A stretch of 64,000 nt of DNA from Thalassotalea atypica. GTDB taxonomy: Bacteria; Pseudomonadota; Gammaproteobacteria; Enterobacterales; Alteromonadaceae. Below are positions 38,386 to 48,234 of this stretch, piece after piece (within the stretch, counting starts at the first letter, position 1; each line of letters begins with the position of its first letter). Under the pieces are notes generated by a model. It saw only the letters and a list, made by a program, of their open reading frames with translations, searched no databases and was not told the DNA's origin. Both the position numbers and the translations under genes were made by a program. The stretch is from NCBI RefSeq assembly GCF_030295975.1, contig NZ_AP027364.1, positions 992,001 to 1,056,000 on the forward strand, in the 5' to 3' direction.

Positions 38386-40794
38386 ATGAGCCAACCTTTC
38401 GTTCAATGCCGATTGGAACCGTCGCAGTTGACTGCGAACCTTTCATTACAACAAATTTCAAAATGTTCGATTGAACCCATCGATCATGAAACTTTTATTG
38501 GTCATGAAAGGGCAAAAGAAGCATTAGAATTTGGTCTTTCAATGACGGCAGTTGGTTTTAATGTCTTTGCGATGGGAGATCATGGTACGGGTCGGCAAAC
38601 ATTAATTAAGCAGATGTTACATGCCTTTGCCAGTGAGCAAAACACGCCGCCAGAGTGGTGTTACATTAATAATTTTGATGATAACCATGTACCTTTTCGG
38701 TTATATGTTAGTCCTGGAGATGGCAAAGTCTTGATGGCCAGAATCAATACCTTTATTGATGAGCTATTAGATTTATTTCCCGAAATATTTGATAACGCAG
38801 GCTATCAGCGCCAAAAAGCGGCCATTGATCGTGAATTTAATCAAAAATACGACGAAGCCATTGCTATCGTTGAAGAGACAGCGCTGAAAAACAGTGTTGT
38901 ACTATATGAAGAGGCAGGGGAAATTGGCTTTTCGCCTTTGGTTGATGGCAAGCCGCTAAACGATAAAGAGTTTGCTAATTTAGACGAATTAAAACGAACC
39001 GCATTTTATAAATTGCTGGCTGAGCTAGAAAACTTACTTTCTGAGCAATTGCTTGAGCTGCCTTTGTGGAAACGTGAGTCGTCAGACAAGCTAAGAAAGC
39101 TAAAATATGACACGGCCGAGCAAAGTATTATGCCGTTGATTAAAGAGCTTGAACACGAATTTGCGAGTAATTTAGGGGTCTTGAAGTACTTATCAAAAGT
39201 GAAGGCTCACGTTGTTGATGCAGTATTGGAAGTGCTGGTGGATGAAAGTACTGAAAATCAAAATGATAAAGATAAGCGCAAACTAATGGTCGAACAATTC
39301 TTACCTAATTTGTTGGTGGAGCGTGAGCACAATGGCGGAGCTCCGGTTGTATATGAACAAAACCCGACCTTTCAAAATTTGTTCGGACACGTCGATGTTG
39401 CCACCTTCCAAGGAGCCAGTTACACCAGTTATCGCTTAATAAGGCCAGGTGCCTTGCATAAAGCCAATGGTGGCTATCTATTGATTGAAGCGGAAAAGTT
39501 ACTCAATCAACCTATGGTATGGTCGCGCTTAAAGCTTGCCTTAAAAACACAAAGTATCACCATTGAAAATCCTTATTCTGAATTAAGCCAAGGCAGCGTT
39601 TACAGTATTCAGCCGGAAAAAATACCGCTTAATGTAAAAGTGGTTTTACTGGGTGATTCTCATATTTATTACACACTGCAAGAATATGATCAGGAATTTA
39701 CTGAGTTGTTTCGTGTACTTGCCGACTTTGACCGCCATTTTACCAAAGACGAAAATAACTTATGTGCATACAGTAATTTAATTCGTCAACGAGCACAGAA
39801 ATATGATTATCCTGAAGTGGGGGATGATGCAGTGATTGAATTGATACGCCACGCACTGAGACGAGCCGAACACCAACATAAAATTTCTGCCAATATCGTA
39901 CAAGTGAATGATTTGTTAGATGAAGCCGTTTATTTGATGCGAAAGCAGCACGCAGGGGTGATCGTCGAGCAAGAAGGAAAACTCACTGCTGACTATGTTC
40001 AAATGGCTTTGAAAGCTAAACAACGCCGCACAGGAAGAATGAGCGAATCGTGGTTAAGCGAAATTAAGGAGCAACAAGTACTGATCAATACCGACGGGAA
40101 AAATATCGGTAAAGTCAATGGATTAACTGTCTTAGAAATAGGAGACAGTGTTTTTGGTACTCCAGCTCGTATTACTGCCACCGTTTATGCGGGTAGTAAT
40201 GGCGTGACTGATATTGAGCGGGAAGTAGACCTCGGTAAGTCCATTCATTCGAAGGGCGTTTTGCTGTTAACCGGTTATTTGGGACATAAATATGGTCAAG
40301 AGCTTCCGGTTTCTATTTCTGCCAATATTGCTATTGAGCAGTCATATGGTCACATTGACGGAGACAGTGCCTCAATGGCCGAGTTATGTGCATTGATCTC
40401 AGCGATAACGCTTGTTCCTATTGACCAAGGGATAGCAATCACGGGATCAATTAATCAGCACGGCGAAGTACAATCCATTGGCGGCGTGAACGAGAAAATT
40501 GAGGGTTTTTATCGACTCTGTAAAGACGAAGGTCTTACGGGTAAGCAAGGTGTTATTATCCCTAAAACTAATGTTATTAATTTGATGTTAGAGCCGAGCG
40601 TGATTGAAGCGGTAGAAAAGGGCGATTTTCATATTTATGCGGTAGAAGACATAGACCAAGCGTTAGAAATTCTCATGGCTATGCCTGCAGGCACAATAAA
40701 TCGTTTAGGTCGCTATCCACGAAAATCTATTCATGCCATGGCATTGGATAAATTACAGTGTTTTGCAGAGTTGCTACACGGCGGCGAAGAATAG
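38386..40794 (+). CDS. Lon-like ATP-dependent protease (AAA_32/Lon_C type)
   Basis: 802 residues. The N-terminal ATP-binding region has a P-loop read as GDHGTGRQ, with arginine where Lon has lysine, which I believe is common in this subfamily. A Walker-B-like segment is GALHKANGGYLLIEAEKL. The C-terminal Lon protease domain carries the catalytic serine in DGDSASMAELCALISA and the lysine in GGVNEKIEGFYRLC. It resembles the longer LonB/YcbZ relatives and lacks the canonical Lon N-domain. Substrates unknown. A terminator shared with dxs follows. Confidence 0.88.
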   Translation: MSQPFVQCRLEPSQLTANLSLQQISKCSIEPIDHETFIGHERAKEALEFGLSMTAVGFNVFAMGDHGTGRQTLIKQMLHAFASEQNTPPEWCYINNFDDNHVPFRLYVSPGDGKVLMARINTFIDELLDLFPEIFDNAGYQRQKAAIDREFNQKYDEAIAIVEETALKNSVVLYEEAGEIGFSPLVDGKPLNDKEFANLDELKRTAFYKLLAELENLLSEQLLELPLWKRESSDKLRKLKYDTAEQSIMPLIKELEHEFASNLGVLKYLSKVKAHVVDAVLEVLVDESTENQNDKDKRKLMVEQFLPNLLVEREHNGGAPVVYEQNPTFQNLFGHVDVATFQGASYTSYRLIRPGALHKANGGYLLIEAEKLLNQPMVWSRLKLALKTQSITIENPYSELSQGSVYSIQPEKIPLNVKVVLLGDSHIYYTLQEYDQEFTELFRVLADFDRHFTKDENNLCAYSNLIRQRAQKYDYPEVGDDAVIELIRHALRRAEHQHKISANIVQVNDLLDEAVYLMRKQHAGVIVEQEGKLTADYVQMALKAKQRRTGRMSESWLSEIKEQQVLINTDGKNIGKVNGLTVLEIGDSVFGTPARITATVYAGSNGVTDIEREVDLGKSIHSKGVLLLTGYLGHKYGQELPVSISANIAIEQSYGHIDGDSASMAELCALISAITLVPIDQGIAITGSINQHGEVQSIGGVNEKIEGFYRLCKDEGLTGKQGVIIPKTNVINLMLEPSVIEAVEKGDFHIYAVEDIDQALEILMAMPAGTINRLGRYPRKSIHAMALDKLQCFAELLHGGEE

Positions 40795-40833
40795 CCGCAT
40801 GGCTTTACTTTAGATTTTATTTTCTACTTAAAT

Positions 40834-40868
40834 AAAAAAAGCTCGATGTGGAAACGCCGAGCTTTTTT
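40834..40868. terminator. Bidirectional terminator between Lon-like gene and dxs
   Basis: GCTCG / CGAGC stem extended by A7 on one side and T6 on the other, with a 12-base loop, between convergent genes. Confidence 0.88.
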
Positions 40869-40893
40869 GTGTCTGTTTATTAATAGCTGGAAT

Positions 40894-42756
40894 TTAAGCT
40901 AAAAATGCGTTGATTTTATTCACAAAACCTTCGCAGTCCAAACCCAACTCTTGATGAATTTCTGCTTGTGTTCCGTGTTTGATAAATTGATCCGGTAAGC
41001 CAATGTTAAGCACTTTAATGGCTAAACCTTGACTGAGTACAAATTCATTAACACCAGAGCCCGCGCCGCCCGCAATGGCATTGTCTTCAATGGTGACAAT
41101 TACATCATGTGATTGTGCCATCTCAGTAATCAACGCTTCATCAAGTGGTTTAACGAAACGCATATCCACTAAGCTAGTATCCAAAGCATCTGCTGCTCTT
41201 TCTGCTTCTAGTAATAAGGTACCAAAACTCAGGATAGCGATATTTTTGCCTTCGCGTTTTACTAGCCCTTTGCCCACCTCAATGGTTTCATCAACCAAGG
41301 GTAATTGAGCGCCGGTACCACTGCCCCGAGGATATCTCACTGCTGCTGGTTTATCCAGTTTGTGCCCTGTAGTCAGCATTAGCTGACACTCGCGTTCATC
41401 TGCCGGTGCCATGATCACTAAATTTGGAATACAACGCATAAAGCTTAAATCAAACGAACCTTGATGCGTCGGCCCATCCGCCCCAACAATTCCCGCGCGG
41501 TCAATAGCGAAGAGCACTGGTAAGTTCTGAATAGCAATATCGTGAATAAGTTGATCATAACCTCGTTGTAAGAAGCTTGAATAAATTGCAACGACAGGAT
41601 TTTGACCACCTATAGCAAGGCCCGCAGCGTAAGTTACGGCGTGTTGCTCAGCAATTGCCACATCAAAGTATTGATCGGGGAATTTTTGACTAAACTCCAC
41701 CATTCCAGAGCCTTCTCGCATTGCTGGTGTGATCGCCATAAGCTTTTTGTCTTCGCTGGCCATTTTGCATAGCCAGTCACCGAAAATAGCAGAATAGGTC
41801 GGCAAACTTGCTTGGCTTTTAGGTAAGGCGGTTTCTGCGGGATTAAATTTTGGCACTGCATGGTATTTAATCGGATCTTGTTCAGCGGCTTCGTAGCCTT
41901 TACCTTTTTTGGTTGCAATATGTAGTATTTGTGGGCCTTTCAAACCTCGCATGTTGCGAATAGTATCAACTAAGCCATTGACGTCGTGACCGTCAATTGG
42001 GCCAATATAATTAAAGCCTAATTCTTCAAAGAAGGTGCTGGGTACGACCATACCCTTTAAATGTTCTTCAGCGCGACTTGCTAACTCTTTAATAGGAGGC
42101 AAATTGTTAAGAATTTTCTTACCTCCTTCACGAATACCTGTGTAGAAACTACCAGAGAGCATCTTTGCCAAATGGTTGTTCAGTGCGCCAACATTTTCTG
42201 AGATCGACATTTCATTATCGTTGAGGATAACGAGCATATCTTTATGAATGTCGCCTGCGTGATTTAATGCCTCAAAAGCCATACCAGCAGTCATGGCGCC
42301 ATCACCAATAACCGCGACGACTTTGCGATCTTGATTTTCTTTCTCAGCAGCAACAGCTAAACCTAATGCAGCAGAAATTGATGTACTTGAATGTCCAACG
42401 CTTAAAACGTCGTACTCGCTTTCTTCACGCCATGGAAAAGGATGTAAACCGTCTTTTTGCCTGATGGTATGAAGTTGATCGCGACGACCCGTTAGTATTT
42501 TATGCGGGTAGGCTTGATGGCCGACATCCCAGATTAAATGATCAAAAGGCGTTTTGTAGACAAAGTGCAAGGCAACAGTAAGCTCAATTGTGCCTAAGCC
42601 GGAAGCAAAGTGGCCACTGCTTTTGCTAACAGAGTTCAATAAATAACTGCGCAATTCGTTACTGACTTGCGAAAGCTGATCCTGATTTAACATACGCAAG
42701 TCATCTGGCGTATCAATTGTTTTTAACAGGGGATAATCAGCAAGGTTAATAGTCAT
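40894..42756 (-). CDS. dxs: 1-deoxy-D-xylulose-5-phosphate synthase Dxs
   Basis: 620 residues, as in E. coli. This thiamine-diphosphate enzyme condenses pyruvate and glyceraldehyde-3-phosphate, starting the MEP isoprenoid pathway. It has the substrate histidine region [16 protein letters not shown], the ThDP motif [18 protein letters not shown] with later NDNEMSIS, and the C-terminal transketolase signature [14 protein letters not shown]. It follows ispA by 14 bases, in the order xseB-ispA-dxs. Confidence 0.97.
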   Translation of the reverse strand: MTINLADYPLLKTIDTPDDLRMLNQDQLSQVSNELRSYLLNSVSKSSGHFASGLGTIELTVALHFVYKTPFDHLIWDVGHQAYPHKILTGRRDQLHTIRQKDGLHPFPWREESEYDVLSVGHSSTSISAALGLAVAAEKENQDRKVVAVIGDGAMTAGMAFEALNHAGDIHKDMLVILNDNEMSISENVGALNNHLAKMLSGSFYTGIREGGKKILNNLPPIKELASRAEEHLKGMVVPSTFFEELGFNYIGPIDGHDVNGLVDTIRNMRGLKGPQILHIATKKGKGYEAAEQDPIKYHAVPKFNPAETALPKSQASLPTYSAIFGDWLCKMASEDKKLMAITPAMREGSGMVEFSQKFPDQYFDVAIAEQHAVTYAAGLAIGGQNPVVAIYSSFLQRGYDQLIHDIAIQNLPVLFAIDRAGIVGADGPTHQGSFDLSFMRCIPNLVIMAPADERECQLMLTTGHKLDKPAAVRYPRGSGTGAQLPLVDETIEVGKGLVKREGKNIAILSFGTLLLEAERAADALDTSLVDMRFVKPLDEALITEMAQSHDVIVTIEDNAIAGGAGSGVNEFVLSQGLAIKVLNIGLPDQFIKHGTQAEIHQELGLDCEGFVNKINAFLA

Positions 42757-42770
42757 AAGTTCTTTTTTAA

Positions 42771-43661
42771 TTAATGTGTGCGATGGACAATAAAAGTCGC
42801 AAATTCAGCTAAATTTTGCGTATTGTAGGGCAAAGTGTCTAAAGCTTGAAGTGATTGTTGATATAACTGCTGTGCTTTTTGCTGTGCTTGGTCTAATCCC
42901 ATCAATAATGGGTAGGTTGATTTGTTTGCTGCCAGATCGGAACCAGCTGGCTTACCTAGCTCTTCTTCACTAGAAATTATATCAATTATATCGTCACGGA
43001 CTTGATAAGCTAAACCAACTAATTCAGCGTATTTGGCAAGCTCTTTCATTTCTTCTGTATTTACATTTGGCGCACATTCGGCAGCCATAATGACCGAAGC
43101 TTTAAGTAAGGCTCCCGTTTTGAGTAGGTGCAGTTGTTCGAGTTCTGTAAGCGATATCGTTTTATTTGTTGCTGCCAAGTCAAGTGCTTGGCCACCGCAC
43201 ATGCCTTGATAGCCAGCAGCATCAACTAGCTGCTTCACTAACATTATTTGCTTTGCAGCAGTAATATTGTTGAAGCGGTGGTTGGCTAAAAAATCAAACG
43301 CTAAGGATTGCAATGCATCACCAGCAAGTATTGCCGTGGCTTCATCAAACGCCTTATGGCAGGTAGGTTTGCCACGCCTAAGATCGTCGTCGTCCATTGC
43401 AGGTAAATCATCATGCAATAAGGAATAGGCATGAATACACTCAATGGCGCAAGCAATGGCATCAATGTCGTTTAATTCAGCGCCTAACGCTTCACCGGTA
43501 ACGTAAGCTAGATATGGACGCATTCTCTTACCGCCAATAAGCAGACCGTATCTCATGGCGTCATGCAACCTTGGATCATTTATCGTTAAATCGTTTAACT
43601 TTTCAGTTAATAGCTGATCAACGCGTGCTTGGAAGCTGGCTAATTTAGATAATTCACTCAC
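42771..43661 (-). CDS. ispA: Farnesyl diphosphate synthase IspA
   Basis: 296 residues. The first aspartate-rich motif is [17 protein letters not shown] and the second is in [10 protein letters not shown], which set chain length at C15. It uses isopentenyl and dimethylallyl diphosphate from the Dxs pathway. It starts at a GTG overlapping the xseB stop (GTGA), so it is coupled to xseB. Confidence 0.95.
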   Translation of the reverse strand: MSELSKLASFQARVDQLLTEKLNDLTINDPRLHDAMRYGLLIGGKRMRPYLAYVTGEALGAELNDIDAIACAIECIHAYSLLHDDLPAMDDDDLRRGKPTCHKAFDEATAILAGDALQSLAFDFLANHRFNNITAAKQIMLVKQLVDAAGYQGMCGGQALDLAATNKTISLTELEQLHLLKTGALLKASVIMAAECAPNVNTEEMKELAKYAELVGLAYQVRDDIIDIISSEEELGKPAGSDLAANKSTYPLLMGLDQAQQKAQQLYQQSLQALDTLPYNTQNLAEFATFIVHRTH

Positions 43662-43909
43662 GAATGCGGTTGCTCTGTTAAGCTAAAGTCTTCCAGTTGC
43701 GAGTCACCGTTTTTATCCATTAAAATTTTGATGCGTTGCTCTGCATCTTGTAATTTGGCTTGGCTCACTTGACTGAGGTTTAATCCTCGCTCAAATATAT
43801 TCATCGACTCTTCAAGGCTAAGCTCGCCTTGTTCAAGCTTATGTACAATGACTTCGAGCTCAGAGAGTGCTTCTTCAAAGCTCAAGTTTTCAATTTTTTT
43901 CTTTGCCAT
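43658..43909 (-). CDS. xseB: Exodeoxyribonuclease VII small subunit XseB
   Basis: 83 residues from ATG 43909 (E. coli 80); an upstream GTG at 43936 is possible. The family sequence LSFEEALSELEVIVHKLEQG followed by LSLEESMNIFERG is clear. It is a helical hairpin that packs along XseA in single-strand DNA degradation. The gene overlaps ispA. Confidence 0.94.
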   Translation of the reverse strand: MAKKKIENLSFEEALSELEVIVHKLEQGELSLEESMNIFERGLNLSQVSQAKLQDAEQRIKILMDKNGDSQLEDFSLTEQPHS

Positions 43910-44219
43910 AATGGTAAATGTCGTGACATCAGCCACTTCAATTGCTGCATTTTATAATATGGCGCAACGGTACCTTAGCTTGACGCTTTGGTCAATGTAT
44001 CTAAGCATGAACTGAATCAAATAAAAGTCGATAAAAAATGGTTAAGTTATTGACTCATCGGGCGATAATATCAATTAATAGCACTACTTTTATCATCAAC
44101 TAAACTTTGCCTCACTTACGTCCTCGTGCAGGTTTAGCATTATTTGATAATAGCGAACTATGATGTGTTAATGTATTATCAAATAAAATGATGTTGTTTC
44201 ATGCTTTTAGGAGGCATTT
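43910..44219. other. Divergent intergenic region xseB / pomA
   Basis: About 310 bases that should hold both promoters. The notable element is the perfect 12-bp inverted repeat at 44140-44186, listed separately. No credible coding sequence. Confidence 0.5.
44140..44186 (+). promoter_or_regulatory. 12-bp inverted repeat upstream of pomA
   Basis: Perfect arms TTATTTGATAAT and ATTATCAAATAA with a 23-base spacer, ending 33 bases before the pomA GTG. It could form a leader hairpin or be two operator half-sites. Not a terminator, as there is no T-run. Confidence 0.55.
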
Positions 44220-44984
44220 GTGGATTTAGCTACGCTACTGGGAATTCTAGGCGCGATCGGTTTTATTGTCATGGCGATGATACTCGGTGGCGATATCAGT
44301 ATGTTCGTGGATACGCAGTCCATTTTGATCGTGTTTTGTGGTTCATTATTTGTGGTTTTGGCCAATTATAATTTAGGTCAGTTTTTTACGATTGGAAAAA
44401 TTGCCGCTAAAGCGTTTATATTCAAAATTGAACAACCTGATGAGCTGATTGAAAAAGCAGTAGAAATGGCGGATGCAGCGAGAAAAGGTGGCTTCCTCGC
44501 GTTGGAAGAAGCAGAAATATCGAATCCGTTTATGCAAAAAGGTGTTGATATGCTTGTTGATGGTCATGATGCTGACGTTGTTCGTGGCACTTTACAAAAA
44601 GACATAGCATTGACCACTGAACGCCATGAAACTGGTGTCGGGATATTTTCTGCGCTAGCCGAAGTGGCGCCAGCGATGGGAATGATTGGTACCTTGATTG
44701 GTTTGGTGGCAATGCTGTCAAACATGGATGACCCTAAAGCCATTGGTCCTGCAATGGCGGTTGCACTTTTAACAACACTTTATGGCGCATTTTTAGCTAA
44801 CGTTATTGCTATTCCTATTGCCAATAAACTCACCTTACGCCTAGGCGAAGAGAAGCTCAATCAAGAATTGATCCTTGATGCTGTGCTAGGTATTCAAGAT
44901 GGCCAAAATCCGCGGGTTATTGAAGGTTTGCTGAAAAACTACCTAGCAGAAAGTAAGCGCGTTATTAGTACAACAGAAGAGTAG
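44220..44984 (+). CDS. pomA: Flagellar stator protein PomA (MotA family)
   Basis: 254 residues from GTG with AGGAGG five bases upstream. Four membrane helices: two at the N-terminus (about 4-24 and 32-50) and two after the cytoplasmic loop (about 150-172 and 180-205), with APAMGMIGTLIGLVAMLSNM and the GPAMAVALLTTLYGAFLAN segment. It forms the sodium-driven stator ring with PomB. Length and pairing match the PomA of Vibrio and Alteromonadales; the sodium preference is inferred from that. Confidence 0.93.
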   Translation: MDLATLLGILGAIGFIVMAMILGGDISMFVDTQSILIVFCGSLFVVLANYNLGQFFTIGKIAAKAFIFKIEQPDELIEKAVEMADAARKGGFLALEEAEISNPFMQKGVDMLVDGHDADVVRGTLQKDIALTTERHETGVGIFSALAEVAPAMGMIGTLIGLVAMLSNMDDPKAIGPAMAVALLTTLYGAFLANVIAIPIANKLTLRLGEEKLNQELILDAVLGIQDGQNPRVIEGLLKNYLAESKRVISTTEE

Positions 44985-44989
44985 CAACT

Positions 44990-45943
44990 ATGGCTAATCC
45001 TCCAGAGTGTAAGTGCCCACCACCCGGGCTACCCAGTTGGATGGGAACATTTGCAGACTTAATGTCGCTGCTAATGTGCTTTTTTGTATTATTACTGTCG
45101 TTTTCTGAAATGGACGTGTTGAAGTTCAAGCAAATTGCAGGTTCGATGAAATTTGCTTTTGGTGTACAAAACAAAATAGAAGTTAAAGATATTCCTAAAG
45201 GCACCAGCATTATTGCCCAAGAGTTTAGGCCTGGTAAACCTGATCCAACACCTATTGAAGTGATTCAACAGCAAAGCATGGAAATGACTCAACAAATGTT
45301 GGAATTTCAAGCGGGTGATGAAACTTCAGCCGGTGGCCGACAAGAACAACGTGGCACTGAACGTGGTGGTCAATCTCAGAGCACAGATGATCAAATGAGC
45401 CAGCAACAGATCCAACAGGCTCAAGAAATGATGGAACAAGCTGCTCAAGAGCAAGTGAATGAGTTGGCGAAGAAAATTGCCCAGCAACTTGAACAACAAA
45501 TTCAAGACGGTGCAATTGAGCTTGAGGCGCTGGGTCAACAAATCATCATCCGCATTCGTGAAAATGGCTCATTCCCTTCAGGCTCGGCATTTTTGCAACC
45601 TAAATTTAAGCCTATTATGCAAGAAATAGGAGCACTGCTTAATACCGTGCCCGGTGAAATTATGATCTCGGGTAACACTGACAATCAAGGCATAAGCTCT
45701 GAGCTGTATCGCTCTAACTGGGATCTTTCGTCACAAAGAGCGGTGGCAATTGCTCATGAAATGGTGAAGGTACCGAATTTTGATGCGAGTCGATTGTTAG
45801 TGGTGGGTCATGCCGATACACGCCCATTAGTACCAAACACGAATGCGCTTAATCGTCGCCGTAATCGTCGCGTCGAGATTTCAATAAACCAAGGTAAAGC
45901 TAAAGAAACTGATCCTATTTCGCTCAGTGAACCACAAAGCTAG
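44990..45943 (+). CDS. pomB: Flagellar stator protein PomB (MotB family)
   Basis: 317 residues, 5 bases after pomA. The plug/transmembrane segment PSWMGTFADLMSLLMCFF contains the ion-binding aspartate D23. A long Gln/Glu-rich linker (about 85-180, with QQQIQQAQEMMEQAAQEQ) precedes an OmpA-like peptidoglycan-binding domain (about 200-300, ISGNTDNQGISSELYRSNWD, then RRNRRVEI). It anchors the stator to the cell wall. A bidirectional terminator follows. Confidence 0.93.
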   Translation: MANPPECKCPPPGLPSWMGTFADLMSLLMCFFVLLLSFSEMDVLKFKQIAGSMKFAFGVQNKIEVKDIPKGTSIIAQEFRPGKPDPTPIEVIQQQSMEMTQQMLEFQAGDETSAGGRQEQRGTERGGQSQSTDDQMSQQQIQQAQEMMEQAAQEQVNELAKKIAQQLEQQIQDGAIELEALGQQIIIRIRENGSFPSGSAFLQPKFKPIMQEIGALLNTVPGEIMISGNTDNQGISSELYRSNWDLSSQRAVAIAHEMVKVPNFDASRLLVVGHADTRPLVPNTNALNRRRNRRVEISINQGKAKETDPISLSEPQS

Positions 45944-45968
45944 GCCAACTCTATTACTTCATTCCAAC

Positions 45969-46002
45969 AAAAAAAAAGAGCAATGTATGTTGCTCTTTTT
46001 TT
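45969..46002. terminator. Bidirectional terminator after pomB
   Basis: Stem of A7GAGCAA with TTGCTCT7 around a six-base loop TGTATG, a perfect 13-bp inverted repeat. Confidence 0.92.
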
Positions 46003-46028
46003 GTTGGATATAGGACGTCCACTAAACA

Positions 46029-46196
46029 TTATGCTTGTGTAACACAAGCAAGAAACTGCCTAGAATCACGCACGTTTTTAAATTTTAAACGTGTGGAGCC
46101 TATTTTATCAGTCACAACAATGGTGAGCTTGTTGACTGAAATTGATTTGATCGGGGCAGCAATTGGATACACCCTTCCGTTATATGTATAAGACAT
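46029..46196 (-). CDS. Small hypothetical protein
   Basis: 55 residues from ATG 46196 (MSYTYNGRVYPIAAPIKSIS..., ending LACVTQA). A longer frame reaches ATG 46292, but its upstream part is low in coding character and lacks a ribosome-binding site; GAGT about 7 bases before 46196 is weak support. It looks like a short all-beta protein (alternating hydrophobic residues: ISVNKLTIVVTDKIGSTRLKF). It shares the terminator with pomB. Family not recognised. Confidence 0.5.
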   Translation of the reverse strand: MSYTYNGRVYPIAAPIKSISVNKLTIVVTDKIGSTRLKFKNVRDSRQFLACVTQA

Positions 46197-46642
46197 AATA
46201 AAACTCTTTCTATTTGCGAAAAACGCACTAAATTGAAAGCTTTTTGTTGTTTGTTGTCGGTTATGGCTCATCTCTTTTTTAAATGAACGCATGCATGGTG
46301 AAACTCAACTGTGCAGGTACAAAGATACGCTACAAAGAATACTTGTTTCTTCGGTTGAACAATAAAAAGCTAGTTGTGTTGAGTAATGACAAACTGTGAA
46401 AAGGAGAGGCAAAACACGAATTATCTCAATGGACGAGTCACAAGGGATAATCAGTTAAATAAACGAGAGGAGATTAAATAACAGCGGAATTATATAGTGG
46501 GATGAGTAAAAAGTATACTGAAAAATTATATTTGATTACTTTAATGTGTTTTTCGTTACTTTGAACGCCATGGATTTAACTAGGCGTAATATCTCCCGAT
46601 AGTGTATAATCCGCGCCACTTAATTTTATGGTGGTGTTATTG
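46197..46642. other. Intergenic region before thiI
   Basis: Spacer of about 450 bases divergent between the small hypothetical gene and thiI. It should hold both promoters. A 31-codon frame (46386-46481) has no good ribosome-binding site and I do not call it. No repeats seen. Confidence 0.45.
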
Positions 46643-48097
46643 ATGAAATTTATCGTTAAGTTACAAGCAGAAATAACGATCAAAAGTCGTCCTGTACGTA
46701 AGCGTTTTACAAAAATATTAGGGTCCAATGTCAAGAACGTGCTCAAACGTGTTGATGAGCAAGTGACCACGCGTGACAATTGGGACAACATTGAAGTTAA
46801 TACTAAAAATAACACGCCTGAAAACCGTGAAAAACTGGTTGAGACACTCAAGTGTATCCCTGGTATTCCTACGTTTATTGAAGTGCAGCAAACAGACTTT
46901 ACCGACTTGCATGACATTTTTGAGAAAACGTTGGCAGTTCACGCTAAGACCATCGAAAACAAATCCTTTTGTGTGCGCGTTAAGCGTGTAGGTAAGCATG
47001 AATGGAATTCGATTAAAGTTGAGCAATACGTTGGTGGTGGTCTTAACCAAGCGGTCGACAGTGCTAAAGTTAAACTTAAAAATCCTGATGTAACCATTCG
47101 CTTAGAAATCAAGGACGATAAGCTGTTTATCGTTACTGAAACCCATAAGGGATTAGGCGGCTTCCCGATTGCCACTCAAGAAGATGTACTTTCTTTGATG
47201 TCTGGTGGGTTTGACTCAGGTGTTGCTAGTTATCAAATGATTAAAAAGGGAGCTCGTACACACTTTTGCTTCTTTAACTTAGGTGGTTCGGCTCATGAAG
47301 TTGGCGTAAAACAAGTCAGTTATTACTTATGGAACAAATATGGCGCGTCACACCGTATTAAATTCTTCGCAATTGATTTTGAACCCGTGGTTGCTGAAAT
47401 ATTAGAGAATATTGAAAATGGCCAAATGGGGGTTGTGTTAAAACGTATGATGATGCGTGCAGCGTCAAAAGTGGCAGAGAAAATGGGCATTCAGTCGCTG
47501 GTAACCGGTGAAAGCTTAGGGCAAGTTTCTAGCCAAACGCTGACCAACTTGAATGTTATCGATCGTGTTACCGAAACACTAATTCTGCGCCCTTTAGTCG
47601 CACACGACAAGCAAGATATCATCGATATTGCCCGAGAAATAGGCACTGAAGATTTTGCTAAAACCATTCCAGAGTATTGTGGCGTAATTTCTAAAAAGCC
47701 AACGGTCAAAGCTGTTCTTTCAAAAGTCGAGTCAGAAGAAGATAATTTCGATTTTTCGATACTTGATAGTGTAGTTGAGAATGCACGCATTTTTGATATT
47801 AGGGACATTGGTCAAGAAACTGAGCAAGAAATACACGCTGTAGAAGAAACCGCTGAAATTGCTGAGAACATGATCGTGTTAGACATCCGCGCACCTGAAG
47901 AAGAAGACGAAAATCCGTTGGAAATTGATGGTGTTGAAGTGAAACACTTACCGTTTTATAAGTTAGGTACACAATACGGCGACTTGGACCAGTCAAAAGA
48001 ATATTTATTATATTGTGACCGCGGTGTGATGAGTAAGTTACAAGCGCTGTATCTAAAAGATAATGGCTTTAAAAACGTGAATGTTTATCGTCCTTAA
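46643..48097 (+). CDS. thiI: tRNA 4-thiouridine synthase / thiazole sulfurtransferase ThiI
   Basis: 484 residues from ATG 46643 (E. coli 482), with GGTGG upstream; an ATG at 46628 would add five. A ferredoxin-like/THUMP N-terminal part (about 1-165) is followed by the PP-loop SGGFDS at 187-192, cysteine in IPEYCGVIS, and a C-terminal rhodanese domain with persulfide cysteine C458 in LLYCDRGVM. The rhodanese domain means it can serve both s4U8 tRNA formation and the thiazole of thiamine. A strong terminator follows. Confidence 0.95.
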   Translation: MKFIVKLQAEITIKSRPVRKRFTKILGSNVKNVLKRVDEQVTTRDNWDNIEVNTKNNTPENREKLVETLKCIPGIPTFIEVQQTDFTDLHDIFEKTLAVHAKTIENKSFCVRVKRVGKHEWNSIKVEQYVGGGLNQAVDSAKVKLKNPDVTIRLEIKDDKLFIVTETHKGLGGFPIATQEDVLSLMSGGFDSGVASYQMIKKGARTHFCFFNLGGSAHEVGVKQVSYYLWNKYGASHRIKFFAIDFEPVVAEILENIENGQMGVVLKRMMMRAASKVAEKMGIQSLVTGESLGQVSSQTLTNLNVIDRVTETLILRPLVAHDKQDIIDIAREIGTEDFAKTIPEYCGVISKKPTVKAVLSKVESEEDNFDFSILDSVVENARIFDIRDIGQETEQEIHAVEETAEIAENMIVLDIRAPEEEDENPLEIDGVEVKHLPFYKLGTQYGDLDQSKEYLLYCDRGVMSKLQALYLKDNGFKNVNVYRP

Positions 48098-48122
48098 TTG
48101 ATGAGGGTGAGTTTAGCATACT

Positions 48123-48149
48123 AAAAAAGCGAGCTAAGCTCGCTTTTTT
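48123..48149. terminator. Bidirectional terminator after thiI
   Basis: A6GCGAGCT-AAGCTCGCT6 near-perfect palindrome between thiI and the convergent GGDEF/EAL gene region. Confidence 0.9.
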
Positions 48150-48234
48150 ATTGGCGATTCCATAATGGCTGCTCTGCTGTTTGCGCTTGTTGGAAATTTA
48201 CTCAGTTTGTTTGTGTTGCAGCTCGCAAAAAGCG

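Noticed and set aside
38386-40794. Inactive ATPase in the Lon-like protease because of GTGR in the P-loop
   Set aside because: Arginine at this place is, as far as I recall, usual for the AAA_32-type subfamily, so I do not claim loss of activity.
46386-46481. 31-codon ATG frame upstream of thiI
   Set aside because: No Shine-Dalgarno at proper distance and no recognisable peptide features; probably chance.
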